From Holosporales bacterium (GTDB lineage: Bacteria; Pseudomonadota; Alphaproteobacteria; Holosporales; Holosporaceae): a stretch of DNA of 64,000 nt. The notes below the pieces were generated by a model, which saw only the letters and a list, made by a program, of their open reading frames with translations, was not told where the DNA came from and did no database searches. Positions within the stretch are counted from its first letter, which is position 1; every line of letters starts with the position of its first letter. The translations under genes and the position numbers were made by a program. The stretch covers positions 1-64,000 of the forward strand of contig CANHKV010000004.1 of assembly GCA_947461445.1 (NCBI GenBank), written 5' to 3'. This document shows positions 30,176-38,264 of this stretch, in pieces.

Positions 30176-30736
30176 TTACAGTGCTCTTGGACCTTGGGCA
30201 CGATACTGCTGAATGCTCGTTTTTAAGTATACATAGGCACTGGCTGCACTGAGCGCGGCACTAACCCACAGTAAAATCATGGTCAGCCACATACTGTATT
30301 GAGCATAAGAAATGTTATTGTTGATTAACAAGCCCACACTGACCATTTGTAAAAAAGTTTTTGCTTTGGCCACCCCAATGACCGGAACCCTTTCTGCCCC
30401 CATAACGCTGCGTAACCCCAGAACCAGAATTTCTCGGGCAATGATGCACGCGCATGGCCAAAACATCCATGGCCCTGACAAATGACCATTGGCACCCAGG
30501 AAAAACAACACCAAAATAATCAAAACTTTATCTGCCAGAGGATCCAAAGCTGCCCCCAAAACAGAACGCGCATTATATTTTTCAGCCACATATCCGTCAG
30601 CAAAATCTGTCAAAGCCGCCACCAAAAATACAGCCGTGGCCAAGTAAATGCCAGATGGTGTACGCCAACACAGCCCCCAACAAATCACCGGTGTCAGAAT
30701 CATTCGGAACAGCGTCAAAACGTTTGGCAAATGCAT
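30176..30736 (-). CDS. pgsA: CDP-diacylglycerol-glycerol-3-phosphate 3-phosphatidyltransferase
   Basis: It makes phosphatidylglycerol phosphate, the committed step to phosphatidylglycerol and cardiolipin, in the inner membrane. The 186 residues have four to five helices and start MHLPNVLTLFRM, the classic PgsA opening. The CDP-alcohol motif runs D44..D69 as DFADGYVAEKYNA ... GAALDPLADK. The Arg that normally follows Ala in this motif is Glu52 here, while all four Asp and both Gly are kept. The later motif REILVLGLR also fits. It lies upstream of the EamA carrier with an 18-nt gap. Confidence 0.92.
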   Translation of the reverse strand: MHLPNVLTLFRMILTPVICWGLCWRTPSGIYLATAVFLVAALTDFADGYVAEKYNARSVLGAALDPLADKVLIILVLFFLGANGHLSGPWMFWPCACIIAREILVLGLRSVMGAERVPVIGVAKAKTFLQMVSVGLLINNNISYAQYSMWLTMILLWVSAALSAASAYVYLKTSIQQYRAQGPRAL

Positions 30737-30902
30737 GGGCTCTCCTCATCCAAATAATGTACAGTTTACATGGTTTGCGTCAAAATCACCAAATGCCTTC
30801 ACACAGCCCTTTTATCTCGTCATTGGGGATTCCACGTACCACGGGTCCATCTAATCCCCTCGTATGGAACACTGTGCCACCGACCCCCTTTTCTGTAGGG
30901 CA

Positions 30903-31802
30903 TCATTCCCCTTCAGTGTTAGACTCTGACCACAATGCATCGGCATAATCAGATGCAACAAAGGGACGGAAATCCGATGCAGATTCCCCTATACCCAGAC
31001 CATAAATGGGCAAACCATAGCGATGGCACGCTTGAATCAGAATGCCCCCCTTGGCCGTTCCATCCATTTTATTCATGATCAGGCCAGTGAGGGGAACACA
31101 TTTTTGAAAATTTTCGATTTGAACCAGGGCGTGCTGGCCTACTGTTGCATCCAATGTCAAGGCCACCTGGCAAGACTGTTCAGGACGTAATTTTTGAATC
31201 ACACCATACAGTTTTTTCATTTGATCCATCAACCCCACCTGATTGGGCAATCGCCCAGCCGTATCAATCAGGACCACATCATTATTGTTCTCTTGAGCAG
31301 CCATCAGCCCTTTATAGACCACACTTGCAGGATCGCCCTGCCCTGTTGTCATGGAAAAATCCTTTGCCCATAGACCCAACTGCTCTGTTGCGCCAGCTCT
31401 GAATGTATCTGCGGCGATAATATGGACCCGATGACCTTGATTGCCCCACAAGGCCGCTAATTTTCCCAACGTTGTGGTTTTACCAGAGCCATTAACGCCA
31501 ACAAACAAAACCACGGGGCCTGGGTGCAATATTCCCTCAAAAGGTTTCATCACCGTGGTGGTGTGCTGGATTAAATGGGTTCGAATACCTGGCCCCATAT
31601 CGCCTGTATAGGATTTAACCGCATTCAACAGCTTTTCAGCGGCATCCATTCCCACATCGGCCAATAACAGGGTTTCTTCCAGAGCATTCCAATCCACATC
31701 TTGCCATGATTGGGCTTTGAACAGGCTGGCCCACCCTTGTTGCACACCACCAGCTGTACGCAATAATACGCTTTTTAAGTTGTTTTTAACGCGACTCCAC
31801 AT
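30903..31802 (-). CDS. ftsY: Signal recognition particle receptor FtsY
   Basis: The SRP receptor GTPase delivers ribosomes making membrane proteins to SecYEG/YidC. The NG domain is complete: a short helical N domain (about residues 1-80), G1 GVNGSGKTTT, the DTFRAGATEQL box, DTAGR, and the MNKMDGTAKGG closing loop. The acidic A domain of E. coli FtsY is missing, as in many alphaproteobacteria. The start chosen is ATG 31802 (MWSRVKNNLKS); it lies inside the end of rsmA, giving a 17-nt overlap and probable translational coupling. An upstream in-frame ATG at 31838 would extend the overlap. Confidence 0.95.
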   Translation of the reverse strand: MWSRVKNNLKSVLLRTAGGVQQGWASLFKAQSWQDVDWNALEETLLLADVGMDAAEKLLNAVKSYTGDMGPGIRTHLIQHTTTVMKPFEGILHPGPVVLFVGVNGSGKTTTLGKLAALWGNQGHRVHIIAADTFRAGATEQLGLWAKDFSMTTGQGDPASVVYKGLMAAQENNNDVVLIDTAGRLPNQVGLMDQMKKLYGVIQKLRPEQSCQVALTLDATVGQHALVQIENFQKCVPLTGLIMNKMDGTAKGGILIQACHRYGLPIYGLGIGESASDFRPFVASDYADALWSESNTEGE

Positions 31803-32604
31803 CAAGAACCTCCTTCTCTTTTTTTCCATGTTCTGCAATGGTTTTCAGCAAATGGGCAAATTCTTGGTGCGTTAATGTTTCCGCCCTGCGACGAGAATCG
31901 ATGCCACTGGCCCCCCACAAATCCGCAGACAATTGAATATTATGGTGCAGCATTTTTCTGCGACTGAAAAAACCACGCGCCACCAGAGACGAGAGCTTTT
32001 TAAAGGGCACAACAGGCCAAGGATTTTTTGGCCGCATCAACAAAATTGTGGAATCAACAGATGGTTTTGGCCAAAATGCACTGGGAGGAACATCCGTCAC
32101 CCAAGAGATATCAAGATAGGTTTGCATCATCACAGACAGGCGTCCGTAATCTTTGGTGCGGATCTGGGCTGTGACACGCTCTGCCACTTCTTTTTGCATC
32201 ATAAAAACAGCGCCGGGAAACAGGCTTGCATGCTCTGTATAGTGCAACATCAAAGGAACGCTGACATTGTATGGCAAATTGCTGGCCACAAAAAAACCGG
32301 CATAATCGGCCCAATTCAATTGCAATGCATCCATTTCTACCCAATGCACCTGAGGAAATCGAGCATGAATCAGATCCTGAAATTTAGGATCTTTTTCCAC
32401 AACGGTTATTTTACGTTCAGGATTTTGGATTAAATATTCTGTTAAACATCCTGGACCTGGACCAATTTCAAGAACATTTTTTCCTTCTACACAGTCTGAA
32501 ATACGCTGTAACGTTGGTTCGTGGCATAAAAAATGCTGTCCAAAAGATTTTGTGGGCTGTAAGCCATATTTCTGTAACCATTCTTTCAGTTCTGGAACGC
32601 GCAT
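31786..32604 (-). CDS. rsmA: 16S rRNA (adenine1518/1519-N6) dimethyltransferase
   Basis: RsmA (KsgA) dimethylates two adenines in 16S helix 45 late in 30S assembly. The 272 residues show the family order: LQPTKSFGQHFL, the SAM motif VLEIGPGPGCLTEYL, VEKDPKF, the catalytic SNLPYNVS, and the C-terminal helical domain containing ARGFFSRRKML. The ATG at 32604 directly precedes the conserved start. It is the first gene of the minus-strand pair rsmA-ftsY. Confidence 0.95.
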   Translation of the reverse strand: MRVPELKEWLQKYGLQPTKSFGQHFLCHEPTLQRISDCVEGKNVLEIGPGPGCLTEYLIQNPERKITVVEKDPKFQDLIHARFPQVHWVEMDALQLNWADYAGFFVASNLPYNVSVPLMLHYTEHASLFPGAVFMMQKEVAERVTAQIRTKDYGRLSVMMQTYLDISWVTDVPPSAFWPKPSVDSTILLMRPKNPWPVVPFKKLSSLVARGFFSRRKMLHHNIQLSADLWGASGIDSRRRAETLTHQEFAHLLKTIAEHGKKEKEVLDVESR

Positions 32605-32722
32605 GCAAAAAAATCCTCAAAATTGATTTAAAAAATAGGCGGAAAACAAACCCTATCATTCTTTATTATTATCAAAAAATTAAAGAAAAGGCCAGATGAA
32701 AATGGCCACACTGTTGGGCCAT

Positions 32723-32751
32723 TTGACAGGCGGTTTAATGTGCGCTAGTCT
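32723..32751 (+). promoter_or_regulatory. Sigma70-like promoter for tRNA-Pro
   Basis: A perfect TTGACA (32723-32728), a 17-nt spacer and TAGTCT (32746-32751) lie 14 nt before the tRNA-Pro gene. The -35 match and the spacing are strong. Confidence 0.65.
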
Positions 32752-32765
32752 TGATGGTGTGTAAA

Positions 32766-32839
32766 CGGAGTGTAGCGCAGCCTGGTAGCGCACCACGCTG
32801 GGGGTGTGGGGGCCGTGGGTTCAAATCCCGCCACTCCGA
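32766..32839 (+). tRNA. tRNA-Pro (anticodon GGG)
   Basis: The acceptor stem CGGAGTG (32766-32772) pairs with CACTCCG (32832-32838), with discriminator A32839. The anticodon stem CCACG/TGTGG closes the loop CTGGGGG, giving GGG for proline CCC/CCU. The T loop TTCAAAT is present. No CCA is encoded. It lies between rsmA (divergent) and rpmH. Confidence 0.95.
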
Positions 32840-32903
32840 CAGTTTATTATACCCATTCCCCACCTTATTATGTTCAATTTGGGTTTCATGCCCCAGTCAA
32901 GTC

Positions 32904-32932
32904 TTTACATAGGCGTAAAAAGTGCCTAAGCT
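32904..32932 (+). promoter_or_regulatory. Sigma70-like promoter for rpmH
   Basis: TTTACA (32904-32909), a 17-nt spacer and TAAGCT (32927-32932) lie 27 nt before the rpmH start. A short inverted repeat, AGGC ... GCCT, lies within the spacer. Motif match only. Confidence 0.45.
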
Positions 32933-32959
32933 GTTAAAATTGGAATCAAAGAGTTTAGT

Positions 32960-33094
32960 ATGAAACGGACATACCAACCCAGTCGCCTGGTGCGCAAACG
33001 TCGCCATGGATTTAGAGCACGAAGCGCCACAGTGGGTGGACGCAGAGTTCTAGCCAACAGACGTCGTAAGGGTCGTCAACGTCTTTCTGCATAA
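32960..33094 (+). CDS. rpmH: 50S ribosomal protein L34
   Basis: A complete 44-residue L34: starts [20 protein letters not shown], contains the R-rich core and ends [11 protein letters not shown]. This is the expected length. It heads the conserved cluster rpmH-rnpA-yidD-yidC-engB; rnpA begins 8 nt downstream. In many bacteria dnaA and the origin lie next to this cluster; here a tRNA-Pro gene occupies that side. Confidence 0.97.
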   Translation: MKRTYQPSRLVRKRRHGFRARSATVGGRRVLANRRRKGRQRLSA

Positions 33095-33102
33095 GTTTTC
33101 CT

Positions 33103-33474
33103 GTGACATTACAGTCTGCCAGAGCCCTTTGCCAAGGTCATCCTGCATGGACCAAAAAAACCCGCTATATGGCCAATGATTTTTTTGCAGCACGAACCAT
33201 AATGGTTTCTGAAAAAATGTCATCCCATACAACGGGTTTTGATCATGGGCTATGTTTGCAGTATGGGATTGTTGTCAAAAAGAAACTGGGCAGTGCAGTG
33301 CTGCGCAATCGCATTAAACGACGGTTGCGTGCTGCATTTAGGGTTTTACATCAATCCAAAACCCTTGCGGTTTCTCCAGCCTATATTGTCATCGTTCGAT
33401 CGGCAACAGTGGCAGAACTGCCTTTTTGTGCGGTGTGCCATCATCTAAAAGGTGTGTTAAAAATCTATGATTAG
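33103..33474 (+). CDS. rnpA: Ribonuclease P protein component
   Basis: The small protein partner of the RNase P ribozyme in tRNA 5' maturation. The 123-residue frame begins at GTG 33103. The RNR signature is clear: GSAVLRNRIKRRLRAAFR at about residues 67-84. The N-terminal half is divergent (KKTRYMANDFFAAR) but positioned as in the family. It overlaps the next start (ATG 33467) by 8 nt, so yidD translation is coupled to it. Confidence 0.92.
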   Translation: MTLQSARALCQGHPAWTKKTRYMANDFFAARTIMVSEKMSSHTTGFDHGLCLQYGIVVKKKLGSAVLRNRIKRRLRAAFRVLHQSKTLAVSPAYIVIVRSATVAELPFCAVCHHLKGVLKIYD

Positions 33475-34093
33475 GTTTGATGCTTTACGGGAACTTGTGT
33501 GGGACATTTTCTGTTGTCTAAGCACATCTTTCAGGTGGATATATGGCTGTCTTTTGAATATATCTCTCAGTGGAATGGCTATGGGCTTAGGCGCATGTCT
33601 TTTCATTTTAGGATTGTGGCCCCCATTTAAGATAGGCCATGCCTTTAAATGTCTGGGAGGAATGCTTTTTTCCCGCTCTGCGCCCTGTTCTGCCACGGTG
33701 GGGACTTTGCCTGAACATGGAAAATCCATGGTATTGCACGCTGATGTGCGGAATTTGCCTTATGCTGATATCCCGGGATTAATATGGACTTGGCTTTGGG
33801 CATTAAAACCCTTAGGGCCATGCACTGGGACATTCAGAATGATCCAATTCCTTCACGCGGTTTTGCGCTCTGTATTCATCGCAAGCATCATGGCATATCA
33901 GAGCATTCTGCGCCCTTCCATGTCTGGTTCGTGCCGATTTTATCCGACCTGTTCTATCTATGCCATCAACGCCTTTTGCCAACATGGCCTTATGACAGCC
34001 ATTGTTTTAATTGTATGGCGCATCATTCGCTGTAATCCTTGGGGACAATGCGGATATGACCCTGTTCCTTCCTCTCTTTTTTCATCGAGTTAA
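33467..34093 (+). CDS. yidD: Membrane protein insertion factor YidD with a long N-terminal extension
   Basis: YidD is a small membrane-associated helper of YidC, normally 70-90 residues. The last 84 residues here are a normal YidD domain (AYQSILRPSMSGSCRFYPTCS ... HGL, then IRCNPWGQCGYDPVP, with the conserved Cys). About 124 further residues precede it in the same open frame. They include hydrophobic stretches (ISLSGMAMGLGACLFILGLW; PGLIWTWLWALKPLG). The start at 33467 overlaps the rnpA stop. An ATG at 33839 would give an 84-residue protein of normal length, but then 370 nt of open frame would be unexplained. I list the long form, with doubt about the start. Confidence 0.85.
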   Translation: MIRFDALRELVWDIFCCLSTSFRWIYGCLLNISLSGMAMGLGACLFILGLWPPFKIGHAFKCLGGMLFSRSAPCSATVGTLPEHGKSMVLHADVRNLPYADIPGLIWTWLWALKPLGPCTGTFRMIQFLHAVLRSVFIASIMAYQSILRPSMSGSCRFYPTCSIYAINAFCQHGLMTAIVLIVWRIIRCNPWGQCGYDPVPSSLFSSS

Positions 34094-34099
34094 TTGTTT

Positions 34100-35851
34100 A
34101 TGCAAGACAAAAAAAACCTGCTTATTGTTTTACTGGCCTGCACCGTGGTGTGGTTGGGTATGGATCTTTGGTTAAAACCGGATCCATCAAAGGCAAACCA
34201 GTCGTCTCCATCATCCATGAGCACAGCGTCTGGGGATTATCTATCCCCTCCGGCAAACGCCGATTCTTCCAATGGTATATCTGCCCCTCCTTCTGGCACA
34301 ATGGTATCCTTTGAAAACCAAAAAATATCGGGATCTGTGGATCTAAAAGGGGCCATTATCCGCCATTGTCTGTTAAAAGATTACAAACAAACACCAGAGC
34401 CCAACAGTCCATCCGTAGAAATATTGTCACAGAATGGAGCAGGTTACGGAGCATGTTTAGGCTGGAAAAAATCTGCAGGACAACAGGTGGATTTACCCAA
34501 TTCAGAAACCATATGGACGGCCAATCATTCACAATTAACGCCCGATCAAGGGGTAACGTTGTCTTGGACAAACCAGAACAACCTGTCCTTTTTCATCGAT
34601 TTATCCATGGATGATCAATATTTAATCAGTGTTTCACAGCGCGTGGAAAACCACAGCAAAGATTCTGTTGATCCTGGCACACCCCTTTATGCATTAATCC
34701 GACAAGGGCCCATCACAACTTCTGGGTATATGATGCTGCACGAAGGGGCCATTGGCATGGTGGATGGAAAATTACAAGAAAAATCCTATAAGGATTTATT
34801 AAAAGGTGGCCAGGGTCCTTGGATGCCTTACTCTGGATCAGTTCATGAGGGCAAACAAGGTGGCAAAGGTTGGTTAGGCATCACCGATAAATATTGGTTG
34901 GCGGCCATTATTCCCAGCAACCATTCTGAGGGTCGATTTGTCGCAGAGGGGGCACGTCCAAATCAATCAGAACTTTATAAAGTAGAAGTCATAGAAAAAA
35001 GCTGGTTAAATGGGGCGGACGCAACAGCGTTGCCAACCATTGCACCAGGTCAGTCGCGCAGTTATGGACATTGGCACCTCTTTTTGGGTCCAAAAAAGGT
35101 TTCTGTGCTCGAAGATTATGAAAAAAAGCTGACTATTGATCATTTCGATATGGCTGTTGATTTTGGATGGTTTTATTTCATTACAAAACCCATGTTTATT
35201 GTTCTGTCATCATTGCAAAATATGGTGGGCAATTTTGTGCTCGCCATTTTAATCATGACCATTGTGATCAAAGTTGCGCTTTTTCCTCTCTCTGCACGAT
35301 CGTTTCGTTCGATGTCACGCATGCGCCTGTTGCAACCGCAAATTCAGGCCCTAAAAGCACGATTTGCCGATGACAAAATGCGTCTTAACCAAGCCATGGT
35401 TGATTTGTACAAACGAGAAAAGATTAACCCTGTTTCGGGGTGCTTGCCCATGTTGGTACAGATTCCCATCTTGTTTTCGTTGTATAAAGTGTTGTTTATT
35501 TCTATTGAAATGCGCCATGCCTCATTTTTAGGGTGGATCACTGATTTATCTGCTCCTGATCCTACGTCCCTGTTTTCCGGTTTTGGATTATTTCCATGGA
35601 TGGTTCCTGGGTGGTTGCACATCGGGATTTGGCCGATTTTAATGGGTGTAACCATGGTGGTGCAACAGATGATGAATTCGTCCAGCATTACGGATACGCA
35701 ACAAAAAATTATGTTAACCTACGTCATGCCAGTTGTGTTTACCTATATGATGGCAAAGTTTCCTGTGGGATTGGTCATTTATTGGACGTGGAGCAACTTC
35801 TTGACGATGGCGCAACAATGGTTCATGATGAGGTATCATCAATCGGTATAA
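34100..35851 (+). CDS. yidC: Membrane protein insertase YidC
   Basis: It inserts and folds inner-membrane proteins alone or with SecYEG. The 583 residues are typical for Gram-negatives: helix 1 (residues 6-21, LLIVLLACTVVWLGMD), a large periplasmic beta-domain (about 60-350), then five helices from about 355 with the cytoplasmic hairpin (MRLLQPQIQALKARFADDKMRL) and the hydrophilic-groove region. It starts at ATG 34100, 6 nt after the yidD stop. A TTG at 34094 is in frame but unlikely. Confidence 0.96.
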   Translation: MQDKKNLLIVLLACTVVWLGMDLWLKPDPSKANQSSPSSMSTASGDYLSPPANADSSNGISAPPSGTMVSFENQKISGSVDLKGAIIRHCLLKDYKQTPEPNSPSVEILSQNGAGYGACLGWKKSAGQQVDLPNSETIWTANHSQLTPDQGVTLSWTNQNNLSFFIDLSMDDQYLISVSQRVENHSKDSVDPGTPLYALIRQGPITTSGYMMLHEGAIGMVDGKLQEKSYKDLLKGGQGPWMPYSGSVHEGKQGGKGWLGITDKYWLAAIIPSNHSEGRFVAEGARPNQSELYKVEVIEKSWLNGADATALPTIAPGQSRSYGHWHLFLGPKKVSVLEDYEKKLTIDHFDMAVDFGWFYFITKPMFIVLSSLQNMVGNFVLAILIMTIVIKVALFPLSARSFRSMSRMRLLQPQIQALKARFADDKMRLNQAMVDLYKREKINPVSGCLPMLVQIPILFSLYKVLFISIEMRHASFLGWITDLSAPDPTSLFSGFGLFPWMVPGWLHIGIWPILMGVTMVVQQMMNSSSITDTQQKIMLTYVMPVVFTYMMAKFPVGLVIYWTWSNFLTMAQQWFMMRYHQSV

Positions 35852-35916
35852 TGAATGAGACAAATTCAAAGATTTTGTTGTAAGCCGGTCTGTTTTAGTA
35901 AAAAATCAGATAAAAG

Positions 35917-35958
35917 AAAAGAGATGTCTTGGCCAAATATAGCTGACACATCTCTTTT
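35917..35958 (+). terminator. Inverted repeat after yidC, likely terminator
   Basis: A perfect 11-bp inverted repeat, AAAAGAGATGT (35917-35927) and ACATCTCTTTT (35948-35958), with a 20-nt loop, ends in a T run. It lies 66 nt after the yidC stop and 18 nt before the engB start. It could act as an intrinsic terminator or as a leader structure for engB. The stem is AT-rich, so its strength is uncertain. Confidence 0.5.
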
Positions 35959-35976
35959 GTGTTTAGAGTAGGTGCG

Positions 35977-36588
35977 ATGAAACAAAAATCATGTATTTTT
36001 TTAACCAGCGCACCTCATCCCAGAGCTTTTCCTCCTGCTTTACATCCAGAAGTAGCATTTTGGGGCAGATCTAATGTAGGGAAATCATCCGTTTTAAATG
36101 CGGTTATGGGTTCAAAATCATTGGCGAGAGTATCAAAAACTCCCGGCTGCACTCAGAACTTGAATTTTTATCATTGTCCTTCTGGAATACGGTTGGTGGA
36201 TCTGCCGGGTTATGGGTATGCAAAAGTCCCTCATAACATGCAAAAACGCTGGAGTTATTTGGTTCCAGAGTATTTGACAACGCGCGCACCATTATGGAAA
36301 ATTTTCATCCTCATCGACAGTCGCCATGTATTACAGCCAGCGGATTTAGAGGCATTATCATTTTTACAAAAATTGGGGCGTCGTTACGAAGTTATTTTTA
36401 CAAAAATTGATGCCATTAGTGCTTCGCTATTAAACCAACGCACATCAGAATTTTCCACTCAATTTCAAAAAGTTCCCTGGATTGCTGCCAGCGCCAAAGA
36501 AAAACGCGGCTTGGAATCTGTCCGATCATTTTTAGGCATTTCGGCCAATCCGAGATCTGAAATTCTATTAACCCCAGATAATCCGTGA
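35977..36588 (+). CDS. engB: Ribosome-assembly GTPase EngB (YihA/YsxC)
   Basis: An essential GTPase for 50S assembly. From ATG 35977 it has 203 residues: an N-terminal leader, G1 GRSNVGKSS, the switch motif TPGCTQNLNFY, G3 DLPGYGYAKV, G4 TKID and G5 ASAKEKRG. An AGGTG ribosome site precedes ATG 35977; a GTG at 35959 is in frame but overlaps the inverted repeat. It follows yidC as in many bacteria. Its TGA overlaps the ATG of the next small ORF (TGATG). Confidence 0.95.
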   Translation: MKQKSCIFLTSAPHPRAFPPALHPEVAFWGRSNVGKSSVLNAVMGSKSLARVSKTPGCTQNLNFYHCPSGIRLVDLPGYGYAKVPHNMQKRWSYLVPEYLTTRAPLWKIFILIDSRHVLQPADLEALSFLQKLGRRYEVIFTKIDAISASLLNQRTSEFSTQFQKVPWIAASAKEKRGLESVRSFLGISANPRSEILLTPDNP

Positions 36589-36833
36589 TGACAAATATTA
36601 TCCTGATTCAGGGTCTTTTTGTTTTTAGTCTATTTTTGCACACTCTTTTTGTCGGCAAAAATTCCATTTTCTCTCTTTTAGACATTTTGAATAAAAATCT
36701 AATAAATCCAAACACTTTTTCATTCGTTACCCCTTTTGTGTCCATTTGCGGTATTGATTCAGATCTGCCTAAAAGGGACATTCCTTTCACTCCAACAAAT
36801 GATTTCTTTTCTACAAAGGATTTTTTAATATGA
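36588..36833 (+). CDS. Small hypothetical protein coupled to engB and an MFS gene
   Basis: The 81-residue frame starts at ATG 36588, overlapping the engB stop by one base, and its TGA overlaps the next ATG (36830). This double overlap supports real translation. The protein starts with a hydrophobic segment (ILIQGLFVFSLFLHTLFVG) and a mostly polar rest. No family is recognised. It could be a leader peptide whose translation opens the MFS start. Confidence 0.5.
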   Translation: MTNIILIQGLFVFSLFLHTLFVGKNSIFSLLDILNKNLINPNTFSFVTPFVSICGIDSDLPKRDIPFTPTNDFFSTKDFLI

Positions 36834-38095
36834 TTACAAAAACATTTTCAGAGGGCAAAACACCCGGAACAATTTTAGGATTGCCTTCTTCTTTGTGGTG
36901 TCTCAGCGTTGCTGCCTTTTTTCTAAATGTATCCTCTGTTATTGCTTTTGCCGTAACGCCTATTTTTATGACGCAGCGGTTTGGCAGCAGTGATTTACAA
37001 GCTGGAATACTCGAGGGAACCGTAGAAGGATTGGCACTGATTGTACGATCGGTTACGGGCATTTTCAGCGACTTTATTGGACGACGAAAATTATTCTTGA
37101 TGTGGGGATACGGTATTTCTGCTGTGGCTCGATTTTTACTTGCTCCATCAACAATAATTGAACAGGTTATTATCGGCAGAGTTTTTGAAAAAGTTGGTAA
37201 TGGATTACAAGCCAGCCCCAGAGAAGCCTTTATCAGTGACGTTTCACCTCCATCCATGATTGGCCGAGCGTATAGCTTGAATAAAACGTGGAGCATGGGT
37301 GGGTCTTTGGCAGGCGGTGTATTGATTATGTTTTTGTCAAAAGGTAATGCCGATTTTGACGTGACAACATTGTTATGGATTTCTGGATACTGCGCAATTT
37401 TAAGTGCTTTTATTTTGTTTTTTGGCATCAAGGATCCGAAAATAGAGAAAATGAAGACCAGATCTAGTTCACTTCGTGAAGAATGGGGCCTGGTTTTTTC
37501 AGAAATCAAACAATTTTCTACAACATTTTGGACAACCATAGGGATTATCTGCTTGTTCAAATTGGGTTTATTTAGCGGAACGCACTTAATGGCACGTTTC
37601 AGAGATTCTGGGGCTTGCTTTTTCGGCGAAGAGTTAAAAAACAATCGCATTTTATCTAATGCTGTTTTTCAACTGTTCCAATGCTTATCCTGTACTTTAT
37701 TTTCCTATCCTTTGGGTATTTTATCCGATCGTATTGATCGACGTATTGTCATCAGTATTGGTTTTCTTTGTATGATTGCAGCGTTGGCTGTTTTTTCCCA
37801 AGGATCTTCCCCGGAATACATGTATCTTGGAACTATATTTTATGGATTACAGTACGCCGTTCACGGATCATTGATGGGGTGGTTATCGACAAAGATGCCT
37901 AGTCACCTGTACGGAACTGGTTTTGGGATCTTCTTTTTCACATCAGGCCTGTCCATCGTTTTCAGCAATGTTGTGATTGTAGCACCAATTATTAGCCATT
38001 ATCAAAGAATGGAACCTGCTTTTATTTGTATTGCTGTGATTATCAGTATTGCCTTTTTATTGATACCATTTATTCCAAAAACTGTAAAAAAATAA
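36830..38095 (+). CDS. MFS transporter
   Basis: A 421-residue 12-helix carrier. Recognisable features are SDFIGRRKLFLMWGYG between helices 2 and 3, GRVFEKVGNGLQASPREAFISDV in helices 4 to 5, and the repeat of the first motif as SDRIDRRIVISIG in the second half. The segment 'GNGLQASPREAFISD' resembles the MFS group of bacterial carriers linked to metabolite efflux or uptake; the substrate is unknown. It is coupled to the small ORF in front by a 4-nt overlap (ATGA). It differs clearly from the minus-strand MFS gene at 27683. Confidence 0.85.
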   Translation: MITKTFSEGKTPGTILGLPSSLWCLSVAAFFLNVSSVIAFAVTPIFMTQRFGSSDLQAGILEGTVEGLALIVRSVTGIFSDFIGRRKLFLMWGYGISAVARFLLAPSTIIEQVIIGRVFEKVGNGLQASPREAFISDVSPPSMIGRAYSLNKTWSMGGSLAGGVLIMFLSKGNADFDVTTLLWISGYCAILSAFILFFGIKDPKIEKMKTRSSSLREEWGLVFSEIKQFSTTFWTTIGIICLFKLGLFSGTHLMARFRDSGACFFGEELKNNRILSNAVFQLFQCLSCTLFSYPLGILSDRIDRRIVISIGFLCMIAALAVFSQGSSPEYMYLGTIFYGLQYAVHGSLMGWLSTKMPSHLYGTGFGIFFFTSGLSIVFSNVVIVAPIISHYQRMEPAFICIAVIISIAFLLIPFIPKTVKK

Positions 38096-38201
38096 TTTAC
38101 GCTGTGATTGCTTGACATTATCGTTGTATCCGTTTCAAGCAGTCACCCCATTCGCATCATTCTATAATCTCAGAATCAAGCTCATCAGGTACGACTTTTC
38201 T

Positions 38202-38264
38202 ATGCCGATGCCGATGCCGATGCCGATGCCGATGCCGATGCCGATGCCGATGCCGATGCCGATG
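38202..38264. repeat. Hexanucleotide array (GCCGAT)10
   Basis: Ten exact copies of GCCGAT (38204-38263), flanked by a partial AT before and G after. It is not in an annotated gene. In one plus-strand frame it is (Ala-Asp)10 inside a 47-codon stretch free of stops (38168-38308) but without an ATG upstream; in another frame it is (Met-Pro)10 from ATG 38202 to a stop at 38289. Six-base units cannot cause frame-switching, so a role in coding phase variation is unlikely. Confidence 0.95.

Noticed and set aside
32841-32959. Replication origin next to rpmH
   Set aside because: No cluster of DnaA boxes (TTATNCACA) was seen and dnaA is not adjacent; position next to rpmH alone is not enough.
38204-38263. 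GCCGAT array considered as a CRISPR array or phase-variation switch
   Set aside because: Units are 6 bp without spacers, so not CRISPR; a 6-bp unit cannot shift a reading frame.
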